Assembly: GCA_013285585.1 (NCBI GenBank)
Contig: JABDHH010000005.1
Span: 1-63,204, forward strand
Source of the DNA: Chlamydiota bacterium
GTDB lineage: Bacteria; Chlamydiota; Chlamydiia; Chlamydiales; SM23-39
DNA: 63,204 nt
Direction: 5' to 3'
Below the pieces are notes generated by a model that worked only from the letters and a program-made list of their open reading frames with translations, was not told where the DNA came from and did no database searches. A program made the position numbers and the translations under genes. Each line of letters opens with the position of its first letter. Within the stretch, counting starts at the first letter, position 1. Positions 41,234 to 49,928 of this stretch are shown here, one piece after another.

Positions 41234-42172
41234 GTGGCATCAATATCTCGGATAAGAGAATTAACAGACAGAGCGGGCGCTCACTGGGAATCCACATGGC
41301 AATGGGATCGATATGCAAGCGAGCGGACGAAGTTGGTCAAAGATACCCATGCTGTAATGCTCGATAGATTAGCAGATCGTACAACGGTTTCGTCGACTTC
41401 GTCTTTGGAAGCCGAGAGAAACTATTTTGAGAAATTCAGTCGTGTGATTACACCGAAAAAGAAATCTCTGGACATTGACATTGATCGCGAGATCGCGAAC
41501 TTTGAGAAAGCGGTGAATAAGCGGGTAAAAGATGCCGATGGGATACTGGAAAGATTTTTCCAGAAAAGCCTGCAGGTAGCTCGGCTCCATTTTTTCATTA
41601 TGCCTGAGGATCGTCCAGCTGAAGAGCGTCAGGAGCTGCGACGCCTGGAAAAGCTAGCGGAAGATCTAAGAAGTGAATCTCTGGCTATTTTGGTAGATGG
41701 ACTTGGCAAGAGTGCATCAGATCCAGATAAAAGGGCTCGCTATATGGTAAATCGGCAGAGAGTCTCCAGCAAGTTAGACAAAATCAATGGTTTAGTTGCT
41801 AAATTAAAGAACTCCGAAGAAAGACTGCGAGCGGATGTGGATTTTGACAAAGGTGAATTTACCAACTTTGATACTCCTTTGGCTAAAGCCTATTACAAGG
41901 CCAATACTTATAGAAATCAAACGGTTCGATTTTTTAGCAAGTTATACGCAAATCCGAAGCTTGAAATGATCCGGCATGCAGTGTCCCATCCTTTTGTAGC
42001 AACAGCTGTAGGAGTGCTTGCGCTAGGAGCGACAGGCATCGGCATCAAAGCAGTCGCACCTACAGTTATCGCAGCAATCCCCCCCTTAATGAGCTTGATG
42101 ACTCCCCGAAGGGTGGGGGGTGTCGTGATGTTAGCCGCTGGTTCAATATTGAAAAGATTTCAAAAAAAATAA
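41234..42172 (+). CDS. Orphan protein 3 of the AT-rich island, C-terminal hydrophobic pair
   Basis: The 312-residue frame uses GTG 41234; no better start is seen. Residues 1-235 are strongly charged and helical (many Glu/Arg/Lys), probably coiled-coil. Two hydrophobic segments lie at about 250-272 and 276-302, split by a short loop, with a basic tail ending FQKK. There is no signal peptide. The architecture repeats that of the genes at 37754 and 39377, but the sequences are not similar. Inc-type membrane insertion is a reasonable guess. Confidence 0.75.
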   Translation: MASISRIRELTDRAGAHWESTWQWDRYASERTKLVKDTHAVMLDRLADRTTVSSTSSLEAERNYFEKFSRVITPKKKSLDIDIDREIANFEKAVNKRVKDADGILERFFQKSLQVARLHFFIMPEDRPAEERQELRRLEKLAEDLRSESLAILVDGLGKSASDPDKRARYMVNRQRVSSKLDKINGLVAKLKNSEERLRADVDFDKGEFTNFDTPLAKAYYKANTYRNQTVRFFSKLYANPKLEMIRHAVSHPFVATAVGVLALGATGIGIKAVAPTVIAAIPPLMSLMTPRRVGGVVMLAAGSILKRFQKK

Positions 42173-42280
42173 GCCTGCGCCGTCCAGCTTCTAAGAACCT
42201 ATCCGAATAACGCCCTCGAAGCAGCCTCTTGACGTCAATCCGGCCTATCCCCTAGGCTATTCTTTTGAACTCTTTGGCTT

Positions 42281-43210
42281 ATGCGTAAATACATTCTTTA
42301 CCCACTCTCTTTTATCCTTTCTCTTTCGGCCCTCGAAGAACAAGAGCTCATCTGGGACGAGGAGGGGCCCTCCGTCCTTGAGTTCAACGGCTACCTTCAG
42401 GAAGCGATCCGGGAGGGTGATTGGTGGGCTGCCATCGATTACGCTGAAATCATTTCCTACCACTTCCCCCAGAGCCCATTTGCCCAGGAGACCGCCTTCC
42501 TGATCGGCGAGGCCTACTATAAACTAGGGCAGTTGGAGTTGGCCAACGAGCGGTTTACCGCCTATTTGAACCATTCGGCTTCTCCGAAGCATTTCGAAGA
42601 AACGATCCACTACAAATTCCATATCGCCGAAAGCTACCGCAAAGGGATGAAAAAGCCGCTCTTTGGCTCTCACAAGCTGCCAAAGATCGTTTCGGGAGAA
42701 GAAGACGCTTTGCAGATTTACGAAGAAGTGATCTCAGGCCTCCCACATGACGAGATCGCCGCCAAAGCGCTGCTCGGCAAAGCGGAGATTCAAACCAAGT
42801 TCGAAGACTATAAGCCGAGTTTGGAGACCCTCGACCTTTTGATCCGGCGGTTTCCAAAGCACGATTTAGCCGCTCAAGGATTTGTCGAAAAGAGCCACGC
42901 CTATTTGATGCAATGCCGCGAAAAAAGCCTGGATCCTGCTCTCTTGGATCTTGCCGACGTGAACTTACGGAAATTCCGGCTCGCCTTCCCTCGCGAGGGG
43001 CGGATCGCCGAAGCGGAAAAAGATGTTGCTGAAATGCAGGAAATCTTCGCCGAGCACTTGATGGAAACGGGCCGCTTTTTCCAAAAGACGAAAAAAACGC
43101 CGGCATCCATCATTTACTATTCCAATGTCTTGTCCAAGTACCCGGATACAAAAGCCGCATCCGAAGCCAAAGAGAGATTGGAAAGCCTCCAGGACTCCGG
43201 CAATCTTTGA
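42281..43210 (+). CDS. BamD-like outer-membrane assembly protein (TPR repeats)
   Basis: The 309-residue protein has an N-terminal signal (about 1-17) and TPR-like helical pairs. AIDYAEIISYHFPQSPFAQETAFLIGEAYYKLG near residue 50 and the C-terminal SIIYYSNVLSKYPDT fit the BamD/ComL family, which docks on BamA during barrel assembly. No lipobox Cys follows the signal, so it may be anchored through partners. It corresponds in position to CT547. The next gene, an LptE-like lipoprotein, starts 29 bp after its stop. Confidence 0.78.
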   Translation: MRKYILYPLSFILSLSALEEQELIWDEEGPSVLEFNGYLQEAIREGDWWAAIDYAEIISYHFPQSPFAQETAFLIGEAYYKLGQLELANERFTAYLNHSASPKHFEETIHYKFHIAESYRKGMKKPLFGSHKLPKIVSGEEDALQIYEEVISGLPHDEIAAKALLGKAEIQTKFEDYKPSLETLDLLIRRFPKHDLAAQGFVEKSHAYLMQCREKSLDPALLDLADVNLRKFRLAFPREGRIAEAEKDVAEMQEIFAEHLMETGRFFQKTKKTPASIIYYSNVLSKYPDTKAASEAKERLESLQDSGNL

Positions 43211-43239
43211 CGATCGACAGCAAGAGGAGCAAGAGTTCC

Positions 43240-43866
43240 ATGCGCTCTGCCTCTTTTCCCCTCGGAGCCACTCTGATTCGACCCTTTGGATGTCTATTCC
43301 TATTCTTGCTGGTGTTGGCCGGTTGCGGATACCGCTGGCAGCCTGAATTTCCTTTGGAAAGAGGACGCCACACAATTTCAGTCCCTTACGTTGCCGGAGA
43401 TGCGGACGGGTCTTTTACCGGAGAGATCGTGCGGGCGCTAGCCGTTTCGGGGGTGGGCGAAGTTCGGCAATGGGAAGCGGATTATCGGCTCCAAGTATCG
43501 ATCGCTTCGGCCGAAGGGCAGACGATCGGCTATCGGCGGGACCGGCAGCAGATCAGTGGGGAGAGCCAGAAAAACCTCCTCGCTTCGGAGCGGAGAAAAA
43601 CGATGATCGTCGAGGCGGCGCTTTATGAGTCTCAATCCGATAAGATTGCCTGCGGTCCTTTCCGGATCGAGGGGTATGCGGATTTCGACTATGTCGATGG
43701 CGATTCGATCCAAGATCTCGTTTTTATCGGGCCGAATGGAGTCTCGCAGGTGGTTTTGCCTTTCTCCTTAGGGCAGCTCGAATCGAGCGAAGCCGCGGAG
43801 GAGGCGGCCATGAGGCCTCTATATGCCCAGATCGCCAAGAAAATCGTCGACGCTATATACCAATGA
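43240..43866 (+). CDS. LptE-like lipoprotein
   Basis: From ATG 43240, chosen for GAGGAG upstream, the product is 208 residues. A signal sequence ends in the lipobox VLAGC (C29) followed by GYRW, the usual GCGY of LptE. LptE plugs the LptD barrel that inserts LPS or lipooligosaccharide into the outer membrane. The mature part, with ISVPYV and the later YADFDYVDGDS, agrees with a small alpha/beta LptE fold. It matches CT548 by position. Coupled to the BamD-like gene. Confidence 0.75.
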   Translation: MRSASFPLGATLIRPFGCLFLFLLVLAGCGYRWQPEFPLERGRHTISVPYVAGDADGSFTGEIVRALAVSGVGEVRQWEADYRLQVSIASAEGQTIGYRRDRQQISGESQKNLLASERRKTMIVEAALYESQSDKIACGPFRIEGYADFDYVDGDSIQDLVFIGPNGVSQVVLPFSLGQLESSEAAEEAAMRPLYAQIAKKIVDAIYQ

Positions 43867-43914
43867 CTTGACCCCGGCTCTTGATGCTGGGTTTTCAACG
43901 CGGGGTAGGTCTAA

Positions 43915-44074
43915 TACCAAATATCAGAAATAACGTTGGGTTTGGCTACGTCAGCTCTGCAACAAATTTTTCGTCTTCACTCGTGCCTTGCCATGCTGGC
44001 AATGGTCACTCGTTCCAGACAAAAAATTTGTGCAGCTTCCTTGCCAAACCCAACGTTATTTCTGATATTTGGTA
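43915..44074. repeat. Family A MITE-like palindrome, copy A5 (160 bp, TSD TAA)
   Basis: Near-identical to A3 and A4, with TAA at 43912-43914 and 44075-44077. It stands directly beside repeat F4. Confidence 0.95.
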
Positions 44075-44077
44075 TAA

Positions 44078-44247
44078 AGACCTCTTGCATAACTAATCTT
44101 CTGTCGATTTTCGGGTTCTTTTGAGCCGAGTTTTTCGATTTTTTTGCAGGGGTTGTATCAACATTCGTATACTACCCCTGCAAAAAAAACGAAAATCGGC
44201 CAAAATAATCCCCAAAAGCGACGAAGCATCAGTTACGCAAGAGGTCT
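44078..44247. repeat. Family F-related palindrome, copy F4 (170 bp)
   Basis: Ends AGACCTCTTGCATAACT and AGTTACGCAAGAGGTCT are inverted. Inner arms share TCGATTTTCGGGTTCTTTTGAGCC with family F, but the termini differ, so it is a subfamily. The right end supplies AAGAGG just before the rsbW start codon. Confidence 0.85.
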
Positions 44248-44248
44248 A

Positions 44249-44659
44249 ATGAGTGAAAAAGCTGTCTTTTCCGCTGAGATTCAAGAACTTCATCGAATTC
44301 TCGAATGGGTGCGGGTGCGCCTTGCCAAAAAAGGGATCGAAGCGAAGGCGGTCCGCAGGATCGAGCTTGCTTCGGAAGAGGCATTGGTGAATGTCATCAG
44401 CCATGGATACGCGGGACGGGAAGGGAAAGTCGAAATCGGCTTAACATGGAGTCCCGGACATGTCGAAATAGTCGTCCGCGATTGGGGTCCTCCGTTCGAT
44501 CCTTTGGTCAATGCGCCGAGCGTCGATCCGCAAGCTCCTCTGGAAGATAGGGAAACGGGCGGCTTAGGGATTTTTCTCATGCGGCAGTTCATGGACGAGC
44601 TTATCTACAGAAGAGAAAAAGACGCGAACGTGCTGATCATGATTAAGAACCTATCCTAA
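44249..44659 (+). CDS. rsbW: RsbW-type anti-sigma factor / serine kinase (GHKL ATPase)
   Basis: The 136-residue protein starts at ATG 44249; the longer frame upstream runs through a repeat. The GHKL ATP site is seen as ELASEEALVNVISHGY (N box), DWGPPFDP (G1) and ETGGLGIFLM (G2). RsbW proteins bind and phosphorylate anti-anti-sigma factors in partner-switching control of sigma factors. It is the positional equivalent of CT549. The Shine-Dalgarno AAGAGG comes from repeat F4. The last codons and the stop lie inside repeat F3, so the native C-terminus may be altered. Confidence 0.88.
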   Translation: MSEKAVFSAEIQELHRILEWVRVRLAKKGIEAKAVRRIELASEEALVNVISHGYAGREGKVEIGLTWSPGHVEIVVRDWGPPFDPLVNAPSVDPQAPLEDRETGGLGIFLMRQFMDELIYRREKDANVLIMIKNLS

Positions 44660-44814
44660 AACCGGGGTTCGTCGCATTTCGGGATTATTTTGGCCGCTTT
44701 TCGAGTTCAAAATTTGTGGGCAATATCGACAAGTATATATGCCCCCAAAATTTGAATCGAAAATCGGTTCAAAAGAACCCGAAAGTCGACAGAACCCGCT
44801 TTTAGGATAGGTTC
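44647..44814. repeat. Family F palindrome, copy F3 (168 bp)
   Basis: Ends GAACCTATCCTAAAACC and the reverse complement of GCTTTTAGGATAGGTTC, with the GTGGGCAATATCGACAAGTATATATGC-type centre. Flanks are TAA and CAA, one mismatch. A solo end, GAACCTATCCTAA, follows at 44818-44830. Confidence 0.9.
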
Positions 44815-44826
44815 CAAGAACCTATC

Positions 44827-45258
44827 CTAAGCGTTTTTTTCAAATGAAGTAAGGGTCGCTTCGGTTTCCAACATATCGAGAAGGAAGTGCTGCAGCACTT
44901 TAAGTACGTAGCGGGGTGTGTTGTAGACGCCGCGGGTCGTGAACACAATTTCTAGGGTCGCTTTCTCTGGATGGTTGAGGGCGATCATCACAAAGGTCGT
45001 AGGTTGTTCGCTTTCCATTTTAGGAATGATCCATATGATGAACTGTTCATTGAAGAGGGTTACTTTTTCAACGCTTTCGATAACGTGGAAATATTGCGTT
45101 AAATCTTCGGGATCCCCGTTGTCTTCCTGCAGGCACTCCAGGAGTCCTTGGTCGTAAAGCGTTTGGAGATCGATGCTCAGGATGCCATCATGGGCCCAAT
45201 GGGAAAGGTCGTTTGTGAACTCCCGATAGGTTTCTTCGATCTTCATCGGATTCAACAT
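44827..45258 (-). CDS. Conserved chlamydial protein, CT550-like
   Basis: The 143-residue product starts at ATG 45258, preceded by AAGGAGGAG at ideal distance; a longer frame to 45375 is not supported. It is acidic and soluble, with no signal peptide or known motif. Its position between rsbW and dacF equals CT550 in C. trachomatis. The fold of small type III chaperones (acidic, 130-150 residues, YbjN-like) is a possibility that I cannot confirm. Its stop codon lies in a solo repeat end. Confidence 0.75.
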   Translation of the reverse strand: MLNPMKIEETYREFTNDLSHWAHDGILSIDLQTLYDQGLLECLQEDNGDPEDLTQYFHVIESVEKVTLFNEQFIIWIIPKMESEQPTTFVMIALNHPEKATLEIVFTTRGVYNTPRYVLKVLQHFLLDMLETEATLTSFEKNA

Positions 45259-45408
45259 GACTCCTCCTTTTTGGGGAAATTCCACCGTTCCCTCAGTGTA
45301 TGAGATTAGAAAAAAGTTGTCAAGTTGAGAGTTCCGGTCAGAAATGGAAAGAAACCAAAATCTAATTGCCCGCATCCATCGACTTCTCTAGAATTATTTT
45401 CTTGTGGG

Positions 45409-46764
45409 ATGATGGCTATGAGCCAGTTGCAAAACTCCATTTCGGCCCAAATTCGCGCTCGCTGCGTCGGATTCGGATTTTTCGCAAATCGCCTATACTC
45501 ATTTGCATATAATCGATTTGCGAAACACCGAACCGACTTTGCGATCATCGAATTTGTGCAAGAAAGCGAGTTTTGCAACTGGCTCTCTATACCTATCCGT
45601 TTTTTTGTTCTGTACTGCATTTCATTCTCGCTCGCGGCAAAACCGCTGCAGGTGGAGGTGAAGGCTGGCTCAGCGACGTTGATGAACGCCGAAACTGGAG
45701 CTGTTCTTTACGGAAAGCACCCTTACGCTCCGATCTACCCGGCGAGTACTACAAAGATCGCTACCGCCCTTTTCATCTTAGCGGAGAAGCGGCCTCCCCT
45801 TGATCTGATGATGAAGGTTTCCGCGGAAAGCCTCAGGATGAGGCCGCTCAACAAAAACGGGGACTACCCGCCCTATTGGTGGTATAGCGACGGAACGCGC
45901 ATGGGATTAAGGGAAGGAGAGATGCTCACAGTGGATGCGCTTCTCCATGGATTGATGCTTGTTTCCGGCAATGACGCAGCGAACGTGATGGCCGAAGGAT
46001 TCTGCGGGACTGTGCCGGGATTTGTCGAGGAGATGAACCAGTACCTAAAAAGGATCGGTTGCAACGGGACGCGGTATTTGAATCCTCATGGATGCCATCA
46101 TCCGGAGCATATCACGACTGCTTTCGATCTTTGTTGGATGACGAAGGAAGCTCTCAAGATTCCGAAATTCCGCGAAGTGGTTTCCAAGCTTTCCTACATG
46201 AAGCCGAAGAGCAACAAGCAAGGTCCGTCTGAATTGAAGCAGATGAACCAGCTCCTAAAACCGGGGAGATTTCATTATCCGAAGGCGATCGGCGTAAAGT
46301 CCGGGTTCCACTTGGATGCGCAAAACACTCTGGTCGCTGCGGCGGTCCATGAGGGAAGGATGCTGATCGCAGCGGTCATGGGGACTGCGAATACTGCGGA
46401 TCGATATGCCGATGCGATCCGTCTTTTCGAGACGGCTTTCGCCGAGGCAAAAGAGATCCGCCGCCTTTTCGGTCCCGAAAACATTTTCTCAAGACAAGTT
46501 CCCGGAGCGAAAATCGAATTGACGGCGGCTCTCGACCGCGAATTGCTCATTTCCTATTTCCCTTCGGAAGAGCCCAATGCCCGCGCTTTCGTCCACTGGG
46601 ACTCCCCCCGCCTTCCAATCAAAAAAGGGCAGAAGGTAGGAGAAGTGCGCATCGTCAATGAGAAAGGAGATTTGCTTGCGACGGGGAACTTATTTGCTAA
46701 AACGGAAGTAAAAGGCACAGTGTTTTTCGTCTTGAAAGACACCGTCATCCACTTCTTCCGGTGA
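45409..46764 (+). CDS. dacF: D-alanyl-D-alanine carboxypeptidase (DacF/DacC type), signal peptide split by an in-frame repeat
   Basis: The mature enzyme trims peptidoglycan pentapeptides in the periplasm. The serine PBP motifs are visible: S-T-T-K in PASTTKIATALF, SGN in LVSGNDAAN, and KSG in GVKSGFH in place of KTG. The frame begins MMA, then runs through 57 codons of repeat E4, then continues with the signal sequence. Removing 171 bp (element plus one CTAT) gives MMAIPIRFFVLYCISFSLAA, a perfect signal peptide, so this was the original start. Now translation may begin at 45409, or at GTG 45556 inside the repeat. Position equals CT551. Confidence 0.88.
   Translation: MMAMSQLQNSISAQIRARCVGFGFFANRLYSFAYNRFAKHRTDFAIIEFVQESEFCNWLSIPIRFFVLYCISFSLAAKPLQVEVKAGSATLMNAETGAVLYGKHPYAPIYPASTTKIATALFILAEKRPPLDLMMKVSAESLRMRPLNKNGDYPPYWWYSDGTRMGLREGEMLTVDALLHGLMLVSGNDAANVMAEGFCGTVPGFVEEMNQYLKRIGCNGTRYLNPHGCHHPEHITTAFDLCWMTKEALKIPKFREVVSKLSYMKPKSNKQGPSELKQMNQLLKPGRFHYPKAIGVKSGFHLDAQNTLVAAAVHEGRMLIAAVMGTANTADRYADAIRLFETAFAEAKEIRRLFGPENIFSRQVPGAKIELTAALDRELLISYFPSEEPNARAFVHWDSPRLPIKKGQKVGEVRIVNEKGDLLATGNLFAKTEVKGTVFFVLKDTVIHFFR
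45420..45586. repeat. Family E palindrome, copy E4, inserted in frame in dacF (TSD CTAT)
   Basis: Ends GAGCCAGTTGCAAAACTC and GAGTTTTGCAACTGGCTC are perfect inverted repeats. CTAT flanks both sides (45416-45419 and 45587-45590), allowing one extra T at the right edge. The element has no stop codon in the dacF frame. Inner arms include TCGCAAATCG...CGATTTGCGA. Confidence 0.9.
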
Positions 46765-46799
46765 ATGACTTGCTCCCTATAGATCGAAGATTCCGAAGA

Positions 46800-47621
46800 T
46801 TATTTTTGATCAGTAAGTGCATGGTAAAAGGCAAGCCACTGATCTAGCGAGAGGGCGTCAGGACGGGCGTCGCCTTTCGCTCCAGAGGCAAGAAGTGCCT
46901 CTTCCAAGAATTTGACGGGGTAGAAGGATTGGAGAGAGACGCGGAGCATTTTGCGCCGCTGCTGAAAGCCGCGCCGGATCAGGGCGAAAAAGGGGGCGCT
47001 TTCTTTGAGAGGAGGAGGGCGCAGGGCGAGCTGGACTACTTTCGAGTCGACCTTGGGTTTTGGATAGAAACAGGAAGCGGCGACTTTGAACGAAGCGATG
47101 ATCGAGGTGTGGAATTGAAGAAATAGGCTCAAGGAGCTGAAATCCTTCGAGCCGGCGGATGCAGACATCCGGTCGGCAAGTTCGCTTTGGACCATGATTG
47201 TGAAGGTCGAAAAGAGCTCTCTGTGTTCTAGGAGTTTTTCGAGGATCGGGGTAGTGATGTGATAGGGAAGGTTGGCGACGACTTTCAGAGGGGGATGCAA
47301 TGGCAACCCGCTGAGAGGAAATTCGAGAAAATCGGCATGGAAAGAAAAGAGTCGTTCATCTGGAGTTTGCAACCGACCCAGTTCGCGGGCGAAAACGGGA
47401 TCTTTTTCTACAGCCATCACTTTGGCGCCCGCGGCGAGAAGAGGCGAGGTGAGGGCTCCTGGTCCAGGTCCGATCTCCAAGACGGCATCGCCCGGAACGA
47501 CAGCGGCAGTTCGGACAATTTTTAAGGCTACATTCTCATCGATGAGAAAATTTTGAGAAAGACCCCGGTTGGGACGGCGGCCTATTTGCTCCAAGAACGA
47601 TAAAAGTTCTGAAAGATGCAT
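46800..47621 (-). CDS. ksgA: 16S rRNA (adenine(1518)-N(6)/adenine(1519)-N(6))-dimethyltransferase KsgA
   Basis: KsgA dimethylates two adenines near the 3' end of 16S rRNA during small-subunit assembly. The 273-residue protein has NRGLSQNFLIDENV (residues 18-31), SAM motif EIGPGPGALT (near 50) and catalytic motif NLPYHI (near 117). Length is normal. Loss of KsgA gives kasugamycin resistance in other bacteria. It lies 38 bp from a SurA-like gene on the same strand, as with CT354/CT355. Confidence 0.95.
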   Translation of the reverse strand: MHLSELLSFLEQIGRRPNRGLSQNFLIDENVALKIVRTAAVVPGDAVLEIGPGPGALTSPLLAAGAKVMAVEKDPVFARELGRLQTPDERLFSFHADFLEFPLSGLPLHPPLKVVANLPYHITTPILEKLLEHRELFSTFTIMVQSELADRMSASAGSKDFSSLSLFLQFHTSIIASFKVAASCFYPKPKVDSKVVQLALRPPPLKESAPFFALIRRGFQQRRKMLRVSLQSFYPVKFLEEALLASGAKGDARPDALSLDQWLAFYHALTDQK

Positions 47622-47659
47622 GGTAATACATACTGAAGCTACGCAAGATGTCTCAGGTC

Positions 47660-48661
47660 TTACTGAAGGGAAAAGGGATGCATATCTTCAGGGAGTTTTT
47701 CTTTGAGAAAACCGGTATCGAAACCGTAATGTTTCCTCAGTTTTAAGACGTAGCTCTGAGAGTGCTGGACCATTGCTTTCTGAATGAGTTGATCGCGCAA
47801 ACTGGAGGATAGGTCGTTAAATACAGGAGCAGGGTGGTCGCTTTTGTCGATGAGATAGAAGATCCTCGCGATCGTTTTATGATCGGCTCGGCTCTTTTGG
47901 AAAACCGGTAGGCTATAGCTGCCAGGAGATAAAGAGGAGAGAGCGGAATGGTGGGATTCGGAAATCTCTAGGTCGGAAGCTGTGAATTCGGAGGAAACCT
48001 GAATCGAAGGATCGAGTTGGAGGAGTTCGGGACTGTTGCCGCTTTCCGCCAGGAGTTGGCGAATCTCCTTAGCTTGGGCTTCCAGATTCTCGCCGCGGAG
48101 CGATACGATCCGATATTTGAACTCCTGATAGGGTGGATGTTCCTGAAGAAAACTCTGATAGGCATCGCGGATGGACCGAGGCGTGACGCTTTGAATGGCT
48201 TTCGATTGGATAAACCACCAGCTCATTCGCTGTACGATGAGCTCTTTTTTCAGCAATTTCCATGCTTCATCGTAAGCCAAATCGATTTTGTCGAGAGTGG
48301 TAAGGACGCTGGGACCGAAACGAGATTCTAGAGTTTCGCGGATCTCCGCATCGGAGATCTTCACCTCTTTTTCCTCGGCATCAGCTAGGATGAGCTCGTT
48401 GTCGATCATCTCCATTAAAATAGGGCGCCAGCTTTTCTCATAGAACTGGTATCGGGCGGCATTGGAATGGCTCAAATTGGCATTGTGTTGATAGAAGAGC
48501 ATATCCATCTTTTTTTTCACATCCAACATGGAGATCGTCGTTCCGTTCACTTTGGCAAGAATCGTATTTTGAACGGCGATCTTTTTCCCGTTATCTGCAA
48601 AGTCGAGAGGGGGCATCTGTGCAATCAAAGGAAGAGCGGCGAAAAGGAGATATCTATACAT
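47660..48661 (-). CDS. SurA-like periplasmic chaperone/foldase
   Basis: From ATG 48661 the product is 333 residues (a GTG 12 bp upstream is an alternative). It has a signal peptide (about 1-16) and a SurA N-terminal-like domain: ILAKVNGTTISMLDVKKKMDMLF near residue 36 and MIDNELILADAEEKEVKISDAEIRE near 90. A degenerate parvulin-like region follows (about 180-285). SurA escorts barrel proteins to the Bam complex. It is the neighbour of ksgA, as CT355 is of CT354. No strong Shine-Dalgarno is seen. Confidence 0.75.
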   Translation of the reverse strand: MYRYLLFAALPLIAQMPPLDFADNGKKIAVQNTILAKVNGTTISMLDVKKKMDMLFYQHNANLSHSNAARYQFYEKSWRPILMEMIDNELILADAEEKEVKISDAEIRETLESRFGPSVLTTLDKIDLAYDEAWKLLKKELIVQRMSWWFIQSKAIQSVTPRSIRDAYQSFLQEHPPYQEFKYRIVSLRGENLEAQAKEIRQLLAESGNSPELLQLDPSIQVSSEFTASDLEISESHHSALSSLSPGSYSLPVFQKSRADHKTIARIFYLIDKSDHPAPVFNDLSSSLRDQLIQKAMVQHSQSYVLKLRKHYGFDTGFLKEKLPEDMHPFSLQ

Positions 48662-48731
48662 GATGGTAGCCACTATAACATAGGTGTTATTTTTTTACAG
48701 ATCCGTTCTAAGAGATCGACTAAAATGCGGT

Positions 48732-49856
48732 TCATGGACAGTCTCTAAAGACTGCGGCGAAGAAGCCGTCCATTCCTCCTTCTTCAGGAAGCAGAGCAAG
48801 CGGAGGACGGTCGAGGACAAGAGGAAGGGCGTCAAGAAGGGCGTCAACTTGGGCTTGGTTCTCTTCCGCCAGGATGCTGCAAGTCGCATAGACAAGCCTC
48901 CCTCCCGGTTTTAAGTAGGCGATGGCCTCTTTAGCGATTTTTTTTTGTTCTTCGGTTAAGCGCTGGAGCATCGCGGCATCGAGGTTCCATTTCTGGTCCG
49001 GATTGCGTCGAAGCGTCCCGGTGCCGCTGCAAGGAACGTCGATCAGCACCCAATCGCATTTTTTTTTGAGACGGGAGAGTTGTTTGTGCCCCGGCTCAAG
49101 AAATTGGGCGTTTTGGACTCCTGCGCGCTTCAGCCTCTTTTTTGCCTCGAGAAGAACTGGCGCTCGGATATCGTGGAGGTAGATCTGTCCCCGTCCTTCC
49201 ATCCCCGGAGCGATCGCGAGAGTTTTCCCTCCCGATCCGCTGCAGAAATCGAGGACCGCGTCCCCGGGGCCTGCTGCAACCAGGGAAGAGACGATTTGGC
49301 TCCCTTCATCCTGGACTTCGAAAAGCCCTTGCTTGAACTCCGGGAAAGAAAAAAGAGGTAGGCGTTTTGGGAAGCGGATGCCATGGGGAGCTTGAGGACA
49401 GGGGGACGCCTCGTGCTCGGACCAGAGGGCCATCAGGTGCTCCCGGGTCGTTTTCAGGAGGTTCGCCCGGACGGTGGTCGGGGCGGATGTATTGAGGGTT
49501 TGGCACAGTCTCCTTGCCGCCGCCCTGCCAAAGTCCCGGACCAAGCGCTCGAACAGGAATTCCGTGACTCCAAGACGGGCCGCTTCAGGGATCGAAGGGT
49601 TGGAGAGAATCGAGTTGTCTAGATTTTTATAAAACCGGTATCGCTCCAAAGGAGTGGCAATGGGGCAGAGATAGTCGAGAAGCGTTTTCCATCGGACCAT
49701 GCCGTAGACTGCATCGCCGATGATTTTTCGGTCATGTGAGCCGAGGCTTTTATGGGCTTTGAAATATCCTCCCAATGCCATATCCAAAGGAGACTTGCCT
49801 AAGGCATACTGGGAAAGAAAAGAAGCAATATGATGGTCGCAATACGGGGTGGCCAT
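48732..49856 (-). CDS. RsmB/Sun-type rRNA (cytosine-C5)-methyltransferase
   Basis: The 374-residue protein has an N-terminal NusB-like helical region (about 1-130) and a Rossmann methyltransferase domain. It shows FCSGSGGKTLA (near 212), the catalytic DVPCSGTGTLRRNPD (near 270) and LVYATCSI (near 325) with both catalytic Cys. RsmB methylates C967 of 16S rRNA in E. coli; the exact target here is inferred. It is somewhat shorter than E. coli RsmB (429). It is divergent from doxX with about 70 bp between the starts. Confidence 0.85.
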   Translation of the reverse strand: MATPYCDHHIASFLSQYALGKSPLDMALGGYFKAHKSLGSHDRKIIGDAVYGMVRWKTLLDYLCPIATPLERYRFYKNLDNSILSNPSIPEAARLGVTEFLFERLVRDFGRAAARRLCQTLNTSAPTTVRANLLKTTREHLMALWSEHEASPCPQAPHGIRFPKRLPLFSFPEFKQGLFEVQDEGSQIVSSLVAAGPGDAVLDFCSGSGGKTLAIAPGMEGRGQIYLHDIRAPVLLEAKKRLKRAGVQNAQFLEPGHKQLSRLKKKCDWVLIDVPCSGTGTLRRNPDQKWNLDAAMLQRLTEEQKKIAKEAIAYLKPGGRLVYATCSILAEENQAQVDALLDALPLVLDRPPLALLPEEGGMDGFFAAVFRDCP

Positions 49857-49928
49857 GGGATATCCAGTTTACCCTGATTGCGGCCTCTTCCGCTAGAAAA
49901 ATATAACCCGATCTGCCATCCTACGGTT

